Assembly (NCBI GenBank): GCA_029239785.1
Contig: JARBUG010000013.1
Coordinates: 1 to 61,470 of the forward strand
Length of the DNA stretch: 61,470 nt
Direction: 5' to 3'
From: Symbiobacteriaceae bacterium
GTDB lineage: Bacteria; Bacillota; Sulfobacillia; Symbiobacteriales; Symbiobacteriaceae
Shown here piece by piece: positions 8,390 through 16,563 of the stretch (position 1 is the first letter of the stretch; every line of letters begins with the position of its first letter). Made by a program: the position numbers and the translations under genes. Under the pieces are notes generated by a model that saw only the letters and a program-made list of their open reading frames with translations, ran no database searches and was not told the origin of the DNA.

Positions 8390-9354
8390 GGCTCAGGAAT
8401 CGGGACCCGCCGGGTGATCTTCAGCGACATGCGCCGGCCTGTCACCCCGGGGCGCCCGAAGAACGTGAGGCGGTCGCCCGCATGGACCGGCAGTTCGGCG
8501 TCAAGCCGGGTTGGGAGCAGGATCAGATCGCCCACCTGCAGGTCGGCAAACTGGCTGACGGTGATGCGGGTGCTGCCCAGAAAGGCGCTTACCGGCACCG
8601 GAGCACCGCTGAGCGACTCGGGCAGTACCTGTTCATCGCCCATGGTCTCGTGGGCTGCGCCCGACTGGCTGCCCGTCAGCCGGGAGAGCAGCGGTTCCAC
8701 CGTGGTGTGGGGCAGCGCCAGGGTAATGTGGCCCATATGCTCACCGATTTCAAACCCGATCGTAATGGCCGCCACCACCTCCGACGTGGAGGTGGGCTTG
8801 AGGAAGACCGGGTTGGTCTCGAGGCTTTCCATGACGGGGTCTACCTCCGCCACGCTCCGCCAGGCCTCCTGCAGCAGGTTCATCAGGTCAGACAGAATCC
8901 GTTGGATCACGCCCCGCTCAATCTCAGAGAGCGCCCGCTGGGGCTGCGCGTCGGTGCCGTTCCCGCCAAAGACCCGGTCGATGATGGCATAGGCGATGTT
9001 CTGGCTTACCTCAATCAGGCAGGTGCCGGGCAGCGGCGCCATGCGGAACGTGCCCACCACCGTCGGATTGCGGAGCAGCTGCAGGTACTCGGTGTACGAG
9101 TACTGGTTGGTGCCGCGCACCTGTATCTGCACCCGGGTGCGCAGCTGCGCCATGCAGAAGCTCTGCAGCAGGCGGGCGAAGTTTTCGTGGATCATGACCA
9201 GCGTGCGCAGCAGGTCTTTCTTGAACTTGGTGGGGCGCCGAAAGTCGTAGGGGCGCACGTTGTTGCCCTTCGACTGAAAAAGATCCTCACCGCCGGCCGG
9301 GAGGAGCGCCCGCATTAAAGCGTCAATATCGGCCTGGCTCAGCCCGTTTTCCAA
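8386..9354 (-). CDS. fliM: Flagellar motor switch protein FliM
   Basis: 322 aa from a TTG start. The frame opens LENGLSQADIDALM, matching FliM's CheY-P-binding LSQxEIDALL peptide. AAGGAG lies 9 nt before this TTG, whereas the in-frame GTG 39 nt upstream has no ribosome site. FliM core (CheC-like, about 45-230) and C-terminal SpoA/FliN-like domain (about 245-320) are complete. Transcription is predicted from the Sigma54 promoter at 9571-9585, leaving a leader of about 205 nt that contains the 13-bp inverted repeat. Confidence 0.96.
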   Translation of the reverse strand: MENGLSQADIDALMRALLPAGGEDLFQSKGNNVRPYDFRRPTKFKKDLLRTLVMIHENFARLLQSFCMAQLRTRVQIQVRGTNQYSYTEYLQLLRNPTVVGTFRMAPLPGTCLIEVSQNIAYAIIDRVFGGNGTDAQPQRALSEIERGVIQRILSDLMNLLQEAWRSVAEVDPVMESLETNPVFLKPTSTSEVVAAITIGFEIGEHMGHITLALPHTTVEPLLSRLTGSQSGAAHETMGDEQVLPESLSGAPVPVSAFLGSTRITVSQFADLQVGDLILLPTRLDAELPVHAGDRLTFFGRPGVTGRRMSLKITRRVPIPEP

Positions 9355-9432
9355 CGCGTTCAGCTCCTTTTTTCTTGTATGGCCAGGACCCACCAGCGCT
9401 TCTGGTGTCTGCCGTCCAGCCTTGCCTCTGTC

Positions 9433-9470
9433 TGGTGTCTAGACGCAGCTGTCAGACCGTCTAGACACCA
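9433..9470. repeat. Perfect 13-bp inverted repeat in the fliM/mcp divergent region
   Basis: TGGTGTCTAGACG (9433-9445) and its exact complement (9458-9470) are separated by 12 bp. Each arm contains the palindrome GTCTAGAC, which recurs at 11908-11915. The element lies about 125 bp upstream of the mcp -24 box, an ordinary distance for an activator (UAS) site of a Sigma54 promoter, and inside the predicted fliM leader, where it could also fold as RNA. The rest of the 302-bp gap holds only the two promoters. Confidence 0.6.
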
Positions 9471-9570
9471 ACTGGATGAAATCCGTCCCGGCGTGCCGCC
9501 TGACCGGTGTCCCGGCAGCTCACGCGTCACGCACACTGCCCGGGTCGCACAAGCCTCGGCCGGGTATTAT

Positions 9571-9585
9571 GCAAGTACCGTGCCA
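9571..9585 (-). promoter_or_regulatory. Sigma54 promoter for fliM-cheX-flgF/G
   Basis: Minus strand TGGCACGGTACTTGC followed by A, an exact -24/-12 match; predicted +1 near 9559. It is the mirror copy of the chemoreceptor promoter 9 bp away. Confidence 0.85.
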
Positions 9586-9594
9586 GGAGTCGTC

Positions 9595-9609
9595 TGGCAC
9601 GGTACTTGC
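9595..9609 (+). promoter_or_regulatory. Sigma54 promoter for the chemoreceptor gene
   Basis: TGGCACGGTACTTGC followed by T, an exact -24/-12 match; predicted +1 near 9621, 36 nt before the ATG. With 9571-9585 it makes a perfect 15-bp inverted repeat with a 9-nt centre. Confidence 0.88.
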
Positions 9610-9656
9610 TGTCAACGACGGGTCAGACTGAATAGCACTCCTCGGAGGTGTGGAGA

Positions 9657-11834
9657 ATGAAGCGTTTGCGGCTTACAGCCAAACTCGTTGGGCTCGTACT
9701 CCTGATCGTGCTTGCCGTAGCAGGCGGGGCGGGCACGCTGGTGGCCACGCAGGTGAGCCAGGCTGTACTGCATCAGACCGAACAGCTGACCGACGCAGAA
9801 CTCGATGGCACCGTCTCCTTCATCGAAGGGTGGCTTGGCACAGTGGGGTCGGCGGTGGACACCCTGGCCACCAGCCAGTCGCTGCGCAAGTCCGACGCCA
9901 AGGAACTGGAGCTTGATCTGAGCGCACTGCTGAAGCGACACAGGGCGCTGACCAACATCTTTTTCAGTAACCAGCAGGGGCAGACCGTGATGTTCGCCCG
10001 CAACGGCGCCGCAGTGGAGGCGGTGGCCGTTCCCGCCGGCTTCGACCCGCGGGAGCGCGGCTGGTACAAGGACGCCAAATCCGCCGGCAAACTCGCCTAC
10101 TCCACGCCCTACGAGGACGCCATCACCAAACAGTGGGTCGTCACCATCTCCACGCCGGTCTTTGACGCCACCGGCGCCTTCGTCGGCGTGGCGGCCACCG
10201 ACCTGGCGCTGAAGGCGATTACGGACAAAGTGGCCTCCCTCCGGTTCGGCGAAACCGGCTACGCCTTTCTGATCGACCAGGCTGGCACCTTCCTGGCCCA
10301 CCCGGACCAGAGCCTGCTGGCCAAGAAGATGGCTGATCAGGGCGGTGATCTGGTTGCTATTGCCCGGAGCATGATCGCAGGCAAGTCAGGGTATGAACAC
10401 TACTCGTTCCAGGGCGTCGACAAATATATGTTCTACGAGCCGATCGCCTTGACCGGCTGGGCCGTGGGGGCCACCATTCCCGCCACTGAAGTCCGGGCCA
10501 CGGTAACCGCTCTGGTTAGGAACCTGGCGATCATGGGCGCCGCTGCGCTGCTGGTTGCCGTGGCGGCGGCCTATGTCTCAGCCAGACGGATCGTTCGGCC
10601 GGTGCAGCGAGTCAGTGCGCAGCTCCAGGCCATGGCCTCGGGCGGCGGCGATCTGACGCAGCGCCTGCCGGTGACCACCAGCGACGAGATAGGCGATCTG
10701 GCCACCGCCTTCAACCAGTTCCTGGACAAGCTGGCCGACCTGATCCGCGAAGTGGGCCGTGCCGCCGACCACGTGACCGACAGTTCCCGGGACCTGTCAG
10801 CCGCCACGCAGCAGCAGGCGGAAGTGACCAGCCAGATGGCCGCCATGGTGAGCGACGTGGCCCATGGCGCCCAGGAGCAGTCCGAAGCGGTCGAAGCAGG
10901 CCATGGGTCCATTCAATCCTTGAGCCGGGCCCTTGACGACATTGCCACCGGCACCCGGCACACCACCGCCACCGTGCAGCAGACCCGCAACCTGTCGGCA
11001 GAGATGGCGCAAAGCGTACAGCGGGCTGTCACCCACGTCGGTTCTCTGAGCTGTGTGATCGATGCCAGCGCCAGTTCAGCTGCCCTCGGCAACGCCGCCG
11101 TGGCTGCGGTGGTCAAGAGCATGGCCGCCCTGCGCCAGAGCATGGCGGAGACCATTGCCACGGTCGAGCGCCTTGACGCCGGTTCCCGGCAGATTGGGGC
11201 CATTGTTGAAACCATCGGGGCGATTGCCGCCCAGACCAACCTGCTGGCGCTCAACGCCGCCATCGAGGCGGCCCGGGCCGGCGAGCACGGGCGGGGCTTC
11301 TCGGTGGTCGCCGACGAAGTCCGGACCCTGGCAGAGCGGTCACGCAGCTCGGCTGCGCAGATCACCGGCATCATCGGCGAACTCTCCCGGACCATCGACA
11401 GCACGGTCTCCTCGGTGCAGGCGGCCGGTGAACAGGTGGGCGAAACGGGCCACAGGGCCGAGGAGGCCGGCACCATTTTGCACCGGATCGGCAGCGACGC
11501 CCAGGCGGCCCGCTCCAGCACTGTGGAACTGGGCGCCCTCACCGATGAGATGCTGCAGCGCAGCAAGGCGGTGGGCCAGGCGATGGAGAGTCTGGCAGCT
11601 GTGACGCAGCAGGCCGCCTCCCTGACCCTTGCCATGAAGGCCAACAGCGAAGAAGCGCTGCGGGTGATGAGCCAGATCAACGAATCAAGCCACGCCACCG
11701 CTGCCGGCGCTGAAGAGGGCGCCGCGGCCGCCGAAGAGCTGAACGCTTCGGTGGAGGAGCTTTCAGCCACGTCTGAGACGCTGACGGGCTCCGCCCAGAC
11801 CCTGCGGCATCTGGTCGGTCAGTTCAAGGTGTAA
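9657..11834 (+). CDS. Methyl-accepting chemotaxis protein with dCache sensor
   Basis: 725 aa. TM1 at about 9-30, an extracellular double-Cache domain (about 32-285; [20 protein letters not shown] and [18 protein letters not shown] motifs), TM2 (about 287-307), HAMP (about 308-360), and the cytoplasmic signalling hairpin with tip [20 protein letters not shown] near residue 525. Start chosen at the ATG 8 nt after GGAGG rather than the GTG at 9648. Expressed from a Sigma54 promoter shared back-to-back with fliM, so receptor and switch are probably co-regulated. Ligand unknown; dCache receptors commonly bind amino acids or small organic acids. Confidence 0.95.
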   Translation: MKRLRLTAKLVGLVLLIVLAVAGGAGTLVATQVSQAVLHQTEQLTDAELDGTVSFIEGWLGTVGSAVDTLATSQSLRKSDAKELELDLSALLKRHRALTNIFFSNQQGQTVMFARNGAAVEAVAVPAGFDPRERGWYKDAKSAGKLAYSTPYEDAITKQWVVTISTPVFDATGAFVGVAATDLALKAITDKVASLRFGETGYAFLIDQAGTFLAHPDQSLLAKKMADQGGDLVAIARSMIAGKSGYEHYSFQGVDKYMFYEPIALTGWAVGATIPATEVRATVTALVRNLAIMGAAALLVAVAAAYVSARRIVRPVQRVSAQLQAMASGGGDLTQRLPVTTSDEIGDLATAFNQFLDKLADLIREVGRAADHVTDSSRDLSAATQQQAEVTSQMAAMVSDVAHGAQEQSEAVEAGHGSIQSLSRALDDIATGTRHTTATVQQTRNLSAEMAQSVQRAVTHVGSLSCVIDASASSAALGNAAVAAVVKSMAALRQSMAETIATVERLDAGSRQIGAIVETIGAIAAQTNLLALNAAIEAARAGEHGRGFSVVADEVRTLAERSRSSAAQITGIIGELSRTIDSTVSSVQAAGEQVGETGHRAEEAGTILHRIGSDAQAARSSTVELGALTDEMLQRSKAVGQAMESLAAVTQQAASLTLAMKANSEEALRVMSQINESSHATAAGAEEGAAAAEELNASVEELSATSETLTGSAQTLRHLVGQFKV

Positions 11835-11851
11835 CGCTCCGTCACTCAGTC

Positions 11852-11883
11852 AACCGGCAGGCCAGGTCGCCTGCCGGTTTTTC
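11852..11883 (+). terminator. Rho-independent terminator after the chemoreceptor
   Basis: AACCGGCAGGC and GCCTGCCGGTT form an 11-bp stem with a 6-nt loop, followed by TTTTTC. Confidence 0.9.
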
Positions 11884-11933
11884 TGTCCAGATTCTATACA
11901 GACACCCGTCTAGACAGTGGCACCCAGACATGA

Positions 11934-11965
11934 AAAAAGACGGCCCTGTCCTGGGGACAGAACCG
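11934..11965 (-). terminator. Terminator of the double-receiver activator gene
   Basis: Read on the minus strand: a CGG-xx-CTGTCC / GGACAG-xx-CCG stem, then TCTTTTTT. The palindrome GTCTAGAC (11908-11915) lies between this and the chemoreceptor terminator. Confidence 0.75.
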
Positions 11966-11980
11966 CCTCGGTCTGCAGGC

Positions 11981-13756
11981 TCATGAGATGCCGTAGACCT
12001 TGATCTTCACGTATAGGTTGGCCCGGGAGATGCCCAGCAGCTTGGCCGCCTGCAGCTTGTTGCCGCCCGTGCTCTCCAGCGCCCGCAGAATCGTTTCTCG
12101 CTCCTGGCTGGCCAAGTCAGGTACCCGGGCGGCCGGGGCCGGGGCGGGCGCCGCCTTCTCTTCGAGCAGGCCGGGGGGCAGGTCAGCGGGCAGCATGAGG
12201 TCGCCCGTGGCGAAGGCGAACGCCCGCTCCACCACGTTGCGCAGTTCCCGGATATTCCCCGGCCACGTGTGCCGGGCGAGTACCTCCATTACATCGCCGC
12301 TCAGGCGCACAGCGGGGCGCCCGTAGCGGGTTCGCAGTTCGCTCAGGAAGCGCTCGGCCAACTGCGGAATGTCCCCCAGCCGCTCTCGCAGCGGGGGCAG
12401 CTGCAGCGTCACAACGTTGAGCCGGTAGTACAGATCGCTCCGGAACTCGCCCCGGGCCACCATCGCCTCCAGGTCCCGGTGGGTCGCGGCCACAATGCGC
12501 ACATCGACCCGCTTGGACCCGCCACCGACCATATCGACTTCCCCTTCCTGGAGCACCCGCAGCAGCTTGACCTGCAGGGGCAGGGGCAAGTCGCCGATTT
12601 CATCGAGGAAGAGCGTTCCGCCGTGAGCCTGCAGGAACTTACCCTTTTGGCCTTCCTTGCGGGCGCCGGTAAAGGCACCGGCGGCATAACCGAAGAGTTC
12701 GGACTCCAGCAGGCTCTCCGGAATGGCCGCCGCGTTCAGGGCCACAAAGGGGCCGTCTGCCCGGCCGCTCTGGCCATGAACAGCCTGGGCGAACAGCTCC
12801 TTGCCCGTGCCGGTCTCGCCCAGAATCAGCACGCTGGAGTCGAGCGCAGCCACCCGGGAGAGCGCCAGCCGTGCCCGCTGCATGGCGGGTGAGTCCCCAA
12901 TAATCCGCTCGGCGGTGTACCGGCGGCCGGCAGCCGGGCCGCTCCGCCCCTGTGGGCGCTCGGGCACCGGCGGGGGCGGAGCCGGTTTTGGCGCCACCAG
13001 GCATTTCTCCAGCGCCACCGGCAGGGCCAGGAGCGGAAACGGTTTGACCAGCACATCGGCCGCCCCGGCCTGGCATGCGTGCCGCAGCATGTCAGGCGTG
13101 GCGTAGCCGGTCAGCAGCAAGACCGGCAGGTCCGGGTGCATCTGCTTCACTTTTTTCATCAGGTCCATCCCCGTAATGCCGGGCATGATCCAGTCTGTCA
13201 CCACGGCATCAAACCGCTCCTGCCCGAGCGCCATCACCGCCTCGCCGGTCTCACCGGCCGGCCGGACCGTATAGCCGCACCGGGTCAGAGATTCAGCCAT
13301 GGCCAGAAGCAGGTCGGGGTCGTCATCCACCAACAGCACGTGGCCGGCCGCCGTCTGTGCGGTCACGGCTTCCTGGCGGCGCCCTGCCAGCGCCTCACGG
13401 ACCCGCCGTCCGACCTCGTCGATGCCGAAGGGTTTGGTCAGGCTGCCGGCCAAAATCGCCTGAAAGGGCGACAGATCGACTTCACGTCCAAGCGCCGACA
13501 TGACAAGCACTGGCGGCGCTTCATCAGGGTTCTGAGCCAACCGGGCCAGAATCTCTAACCCGGTGCCCTTCGGCAAAATCAGGTCGAGAATTAGCAGATC
13601 ATAACGGTGCGCACGCAGCAGCTCGGAGGCCCCGGGAATGTCAGTCGCCGCAGACACATCGTATTCACGCGCCAGCAGCGTCTGCAGTGCAGCGATCAGT
13701 TCGGGATCATCTTCAACGAGCAGCAATCGGGCGCGCGTGGGACGAATCCGGCTCAC
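11981..13756 (-). CDS. Sigma54-dependent activator, REC-REC-AAA+-Fis
   Basis: 591 aa from GTG 13756, which follows a GGAGGAG site. Two receiver domains (about 8-120 with LLILDLILP, and about 135-250 with [10 protein letters not shown]), a central AAA+ domain (about 285-510: Walker A GETGTGKE, Sigma54-contact loop GAFTGA, second-region GNIREL), and a C-terminal Fis-type helix-turn-helix (about 548-591, [19 protein letters not shown]). Two tandem receivers are unusual for an NtrC-type protein. It lies 67 bp after the HD-GYP gene and is the obvious candidate activator for the Sigma54 promoters of the flagellar, receptor, kinase and SLH genes. An ATG at 13822 would add 22 residues. Confidence 0.93.
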   Translation of the reverse strand: MSRIRPTRARLLLVEDDPELIAALQTLLAREYDVSAATDIPGASELLRAHRYDLLILDLILPKGTGLEILARLAQNPDEAPPVLVMSALGREVDLSPFQAILAGSLTKPFGIDEVGRRVREALAGRRQEAVTAQTAAGHVLLVDDDPDLLLAMAESLTRCGYTVRPAGETGEAVMALGQERFDAVVTDWIMPGITGMDLMKKVKQMHPDLPVLLLTGYATPDMLRHACQAGAADVLVKPFPLLALPVALEKCLVAPKPAPPPPVPERPQGRSGPAAGRRYTAERIIGDSPAMQRARLALSRVAALDSSVLILGETGTGKELFAQAVHGQSGRADGPFVALNAAAIPESLLESELFGYAAGAFTGARKEGQKGKFLQAHGGTLFLDEIGDLPLPLQVKLLRVLQEGEVDMVGGGSKRVDVRIVAATHRDLEAMVARGEFRSDLYYRLNVVTLQLPPLRERLGDIPQLAERFLSELRTRYGRPAVRLSGDVMEVLARHTWPGNIRELRNVVERAFAFATGDLMLPADLPPGLLEEKAAPAPAPAARVPDLASQERETILRALESTGGNKLQAAKLLGISRANLYVKIKVYGIS

Positions 13757-13822
13757 TCGATTCCACTCTCCTCCGCTGCCTTCTGGAGAGTAAGTATCAC
13801 ATGAATGCAGTTTACGGGTCAA

Positions 13823-14869
13823 CTAAACGGACATCATCTCCAGGAAGACCCGAGCGACATTAGGATCAAAATGCATGCCAGCCAGATCCTGGACCTCCCG
13901 CAGCGCATCCTTCACCGAAACGGGAGTGCGATAACAGCGCGGCGTCGTCATCGCATCGAACGCGTCCACCACGGTCAAAATGCGGGCCGACAGCGGAATT
14001 TCATCGCCCGCAAGGCCGGCCGGATAGCCATGATACCGGCAGGTGCGGTCACCGTCGTACCGTTCATGATGGTGCCGGACGGTGTTCACGATCTGCGGCG
14101 GCATGCCCAGGCTGGCCAAAATCGCGGCCCCGGCCACGGCATGTCCCCGCATCAGTACCATTTCGTCGGGCGTGAGGGGGCCGGTTTTGTGCAGCACCGA
14201 TCCCGGCACCGCGATTTTGCCCACGTCATGCACCCACGCAGCCAGGCTGATCTCCTTCACCTGCTCGTCAGGCAGACCAATCGCCCGGGCCAGCCGGTTG
14301 GTCAGCCGCCGAACGCGGCGGGAGTGTTCCAACGTGTAGGTATCGCGCATGCTAATCAAGTGCAGTAGTCCCCGTACGGTATCCGTCGCTGTGTAAAGCC
14401 TTGAATGGGCCGGCGGAGCGATCGACCGGGCCTTTGCCACCTCCGCGCGCACCCCTGTGGTGAGGCCGGTGATCAGCTCCAGAATCTGCCCGGGCATGAC
14501 CGGCTTTCGCAAAAACGCGTCCGCCGCGTGGGTCGGCGCCGTGACCAGGTCCTCGGCCACAAAGGAAGACATCAGCACCACCGGCAGCCCGGGCCGCACC
14601 CGCCGGGCATGGGCGGCAACGTCAAACCCCGAGCCATGGGGCAGCACCACATCGGAAAGCACCATGTCAAACGGCACCAGTGAAAGCGCATCCATCGCAT
14701 CTGCCGCCGAGGCGACGGGCAGTACGAAATGACCCGCTCGGTGGAGCACCGTGCCTAACGCCTCACGAACCATATCGTCATCTTCCACCAGGAGAACCCT
14801 GCGGGTGGTCAGCAAGCCCACGTAACTGCCAGCCAGGTGGCCCACCTCCTGATTTACTCGGCAATCCAT
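13823..14869 (-). CDS. Response regulator with HD-GYP c-di-GMP phosphodiesterase domain
   Basis: 348 aa. Receiver domain (about 23-140, VLLVEDDD, MVLSDVVLP, FLRKPV) and HD-GYP domain (about 165-345) with LEHSRRV, WVHDVGKIAVPG, RGHAVAG, HHHERYDG and HGYPAGLAG, so metal ligands and the GYP motif are retained: predicted c-di-GMP hydrolysis. The ATG at 14869 would lie 2 nt after the +1 of the Sigma54 promoter at 14883-14897, nearly leaderless. An AGGAGG occurs 8 codons into the frame, so a later non-ATG start is possible. Confidence 0.9.
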   Translation of the reverse strand: MDCRVNQEVGHLAGSYVGLLTTRRVLLVEDDDMVREALGTVLHRAGHFVLPVASAADAMDALSLVPFDMVLSDVVLPHGSGFDVAAHARRVRPGLPVVLMSSFVAEDLVTAPTHAADAFLRKPVMPGQILELITGLTTGVRAEVAKARSIAPPAHSRLYTATDTVRGLLHLISMRDTYTLEHSRRVRRLTNRLARAIGLPDEQVKEISLAAWVHDVGKIAVPGSVLHKTGPLTPDEMVLMRGHAVAGAAILASLGMPPQIVNTVRHHHERYDGDRTCRYHGYPAGLAGDEIPLSARILTVVDAFDAMTTPRCYRTPVSVKDALREVQDLAGMHFDPNVARVFLEMMSV

Positions 14870-14882
14870 TTACCGTTGATAA

Positions 14883-14897
14883 GCAATAAACATGCCA
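14883..14897 (-). promoter_or_regulatory. Sigma54 promoter for the HD-GYP/activator unit
   Basis: Minus strand TGGCATGTTTATTGC: correct -24/-12 spacing, with T for C at the sixth base. Predicted +1 near 14871. Confidence 0.65.
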
Positions 14898-14915
14898 TAT
14901 TTTTGTTCCCACCCT

Positions 14916-14930
14916 TGGCATTCCTCTTGC
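14916..14930 (+). promoter_or_regulatory. Sigma54 promoter for the kinase-receiver-kinase operon
   Basis: TGGCATTCCTCTTGC followed by A, with correct spacing and T at the sixth and seventh bases. Predicted +1 near 14942, 49 nt before the GTG start. It diverges from the promoter at 14883-14897 with 18 bp between them. Confidence 0.7.
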
Positions 14931-14990
14931 ATGACAACCCTACTGTTGGTCTGATGAAGTGGTCGGCGCGAAAACGGGGGTAGATTTCCT

Positions 14991-16205
14991 GTGCCTCTGC
15001 CCAATAAGCCCTGCCTCTGGTTACTGGGAGCCAGCGGGGTGGCCGCGGTCACCCACGCGATGTTATCAGGTTGGCAGGCGAAATCTTCGGCCTGGGTCGG
15101 CCTGACATTGTGCGGGGCGTACCTGCTTGTCCAGGAAGGTCTGGTCCGGCGGCAGGTGGCCGGCTTCCGGGACTTTCTGGAACGCATTTCCGACTGGGCC
15201 ATGGTTGTAAATGTCGACGGCCATGTCACTTACATCACAAAAGGTGCCGAACAATACGGCTACACGCTCCATTACGGCAGACGGCACTGGACCGACTACA
15301 TTGGGCCCGGCCAGCATGCGGTCGTCAACGAGTTGCTGCTGGCAGCCCAGGCAGCAGCCTCGGGGGTCTCCGGCCCGGCCTGCGGCGAGTTTGCGCTGCC
15401 GCGCGGCGACACCCTGGTCTTTGAGGCCTCCATCTACCGGTACGCCCGGGGCCGCTCGCCCAGGTACGTCCTGACTTTCCGAGACGTCACCACCAGAAAG
15501 CGTCTCTCAGAGGGCCTCGCACAACTGGACAGGTACGCGGCGATCGCGCAAGTCTCATCCGGGGTCGCGCATAACTTCAACAACATCCTGGCGGGCATTA
15601 TGTTGAACGCGGGGCTGGTGGCCGAGGCACCCGTCGGGGAGCAGCGGGTGCTGGCCGAACGGATCATCGCCGGCGCTCAAAAAGGGGCGGAACTCTGCCG
15701 CAAACTGCTCCGGTTTGCCCGTGAGGAGAGTTCAAGCCTGGGCCCCGTTCCCATCGAACCGTTGCTGTCCGATGTGGTTGCGCTCTTTGAGACGGAGGCG
15801 AACCGCCATGCCATCGCCATCAACTGGTCGGTCGAACCAGGGCTGCTGCTCCGCGGTGACCGCAATCAGGTTCACCACATCCTCCTGAACCTGCTTTTCA
15901 ACGCACGGGAGGCGATCGGGCGGAGCGGCTGGATCAATATGAAGGCGGCCCGGGCCCGTGACCAGGTCCGGATCGCCGTGAGCAACTCGGGGCCACCCAT
16001 TCCGGCCGACCAGATGCATCTGATTTTCCTCCCGTTCTTCAGCACGAAGACAGACGTCGTGCAAGGCATCGGCATGGGTCTGGCGGTCAGCCAAGGCCTC
16101 GCGGGCGGCATGGGCGGCCATATTGAGGTAGATAACCCCGTGGGCGGACCCGTCTGTTTCACGTTAGTGCTTCCCGCTGCTCCGCACACATCATGCGACA
16201 CGTGA
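14991..16205 (+). CDS. PAS-domain sensor histidine kinase (NtrB-type)
   Basis: 404 aa. Two short hydrophobic segments at the N-terminus (about 7-22 and 30-47), a PAS domain (about 58-168), a dimerisation helix with phospho-acceptor SSGVAHNFNNILAG (His near 194), and an HATPase domain (N-box LLNLLFNAREAIG, GMGLAVSQGLAGGMGG). The HNxNN H-box context is that of NtrB-like kinases that pair with NtrC-type activators. GTG start behind GGGGGT. Probable input to the double-receiver activator encoded divergently. Confidence 0.9.
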   Translation: MPLPNKPCLWLLGASGVAAVTHAMLSGWQAKSSAWVGLTLCGAYLLVQEGLVRRQVAGFRDFLERISDWAMVVNVDGHVTYITKGAEQYGYTLHYGRRHWTDYIGPGQHAVVNELLLAAQAAASGVSGPACGEFALPRGDTLVFEASIYRYARGRSPRYVLTFRDVTTRKRLSEGLAQLDRYAAIAQVSSGVAHNFNNILAGIMLNAGLVAEAPVGEQRVLAERIIAGAQKGAELCRKLLRFAREESSSLGPVPIEPLLSDVVALFETEANRHAIAINWSVEPGLLLRGDRNQVHHILLNLLFNAREAIGRSGWINMKAARARDQVRIAVSNSGPPIPADQMHLIFLPFFSTKTDVVQGIGMGLAVSQGLAGGMGGHIEVDNPVGGPVCFTLVLPAAPHTSCDT

Positions 16206-16221
16206 GAAGGGAGGCGAGCCT

Positions 16222-16563
16222 ATGCGAATTCTCATTGCGGAAGACGAGCCACTCATTTCCGATAGCCTGAGCCGGCTGCTCAGCTACCTGGGCCATGATG
16301 TCACCGTGGCCGCGGAGGCTTCGGCCGCGCTGGACCAATTGCACCGGGAGTCGCCTGACCTGCTGCTGCTCGATTGGCTGATGCCCGAAGGCGGCGGACA
16401 GCGCGTGATGACCGTGCTGAGCAGCGGACAAGTTCCCCGGCCGAAGGTGATCCTCATGACCGGCAGCCCTGACGAGCACCTCCCCGCGTGGCTGGAGCAG
16501 CTGCCCATTCTGCACAAGCCCTTCCGACTACACGACCTGCAGAGCATGCTGGTCGCCTTATGA
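16222..16563 (+). CDS. Stand-alone response-regulator receiver
   Basis: 113 aa, a receiver domain only. Acidic pair EDE near residue 9, phospho-acceptor in LLLLDWLMPEGG (about 50), the Thr of LMTGS, and the Lys of LHKPF. No output domain. It lies between two histidine kinases and overlaps the second by ATGA, which suggests a phosphate shuttle or sink in a relay rather than a transcription factor. Confidence 0.9.
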   Translation: MRILIAEDEPLISDSLSRLLSYLGHDVTVAAEASAALDQLHRESPDLLLLDWLMPEGGGQRVMTVLSSGQVPRPKVILMTGSPDEHLPAWLEQLPILHKPFRLHDLQSMLVAL

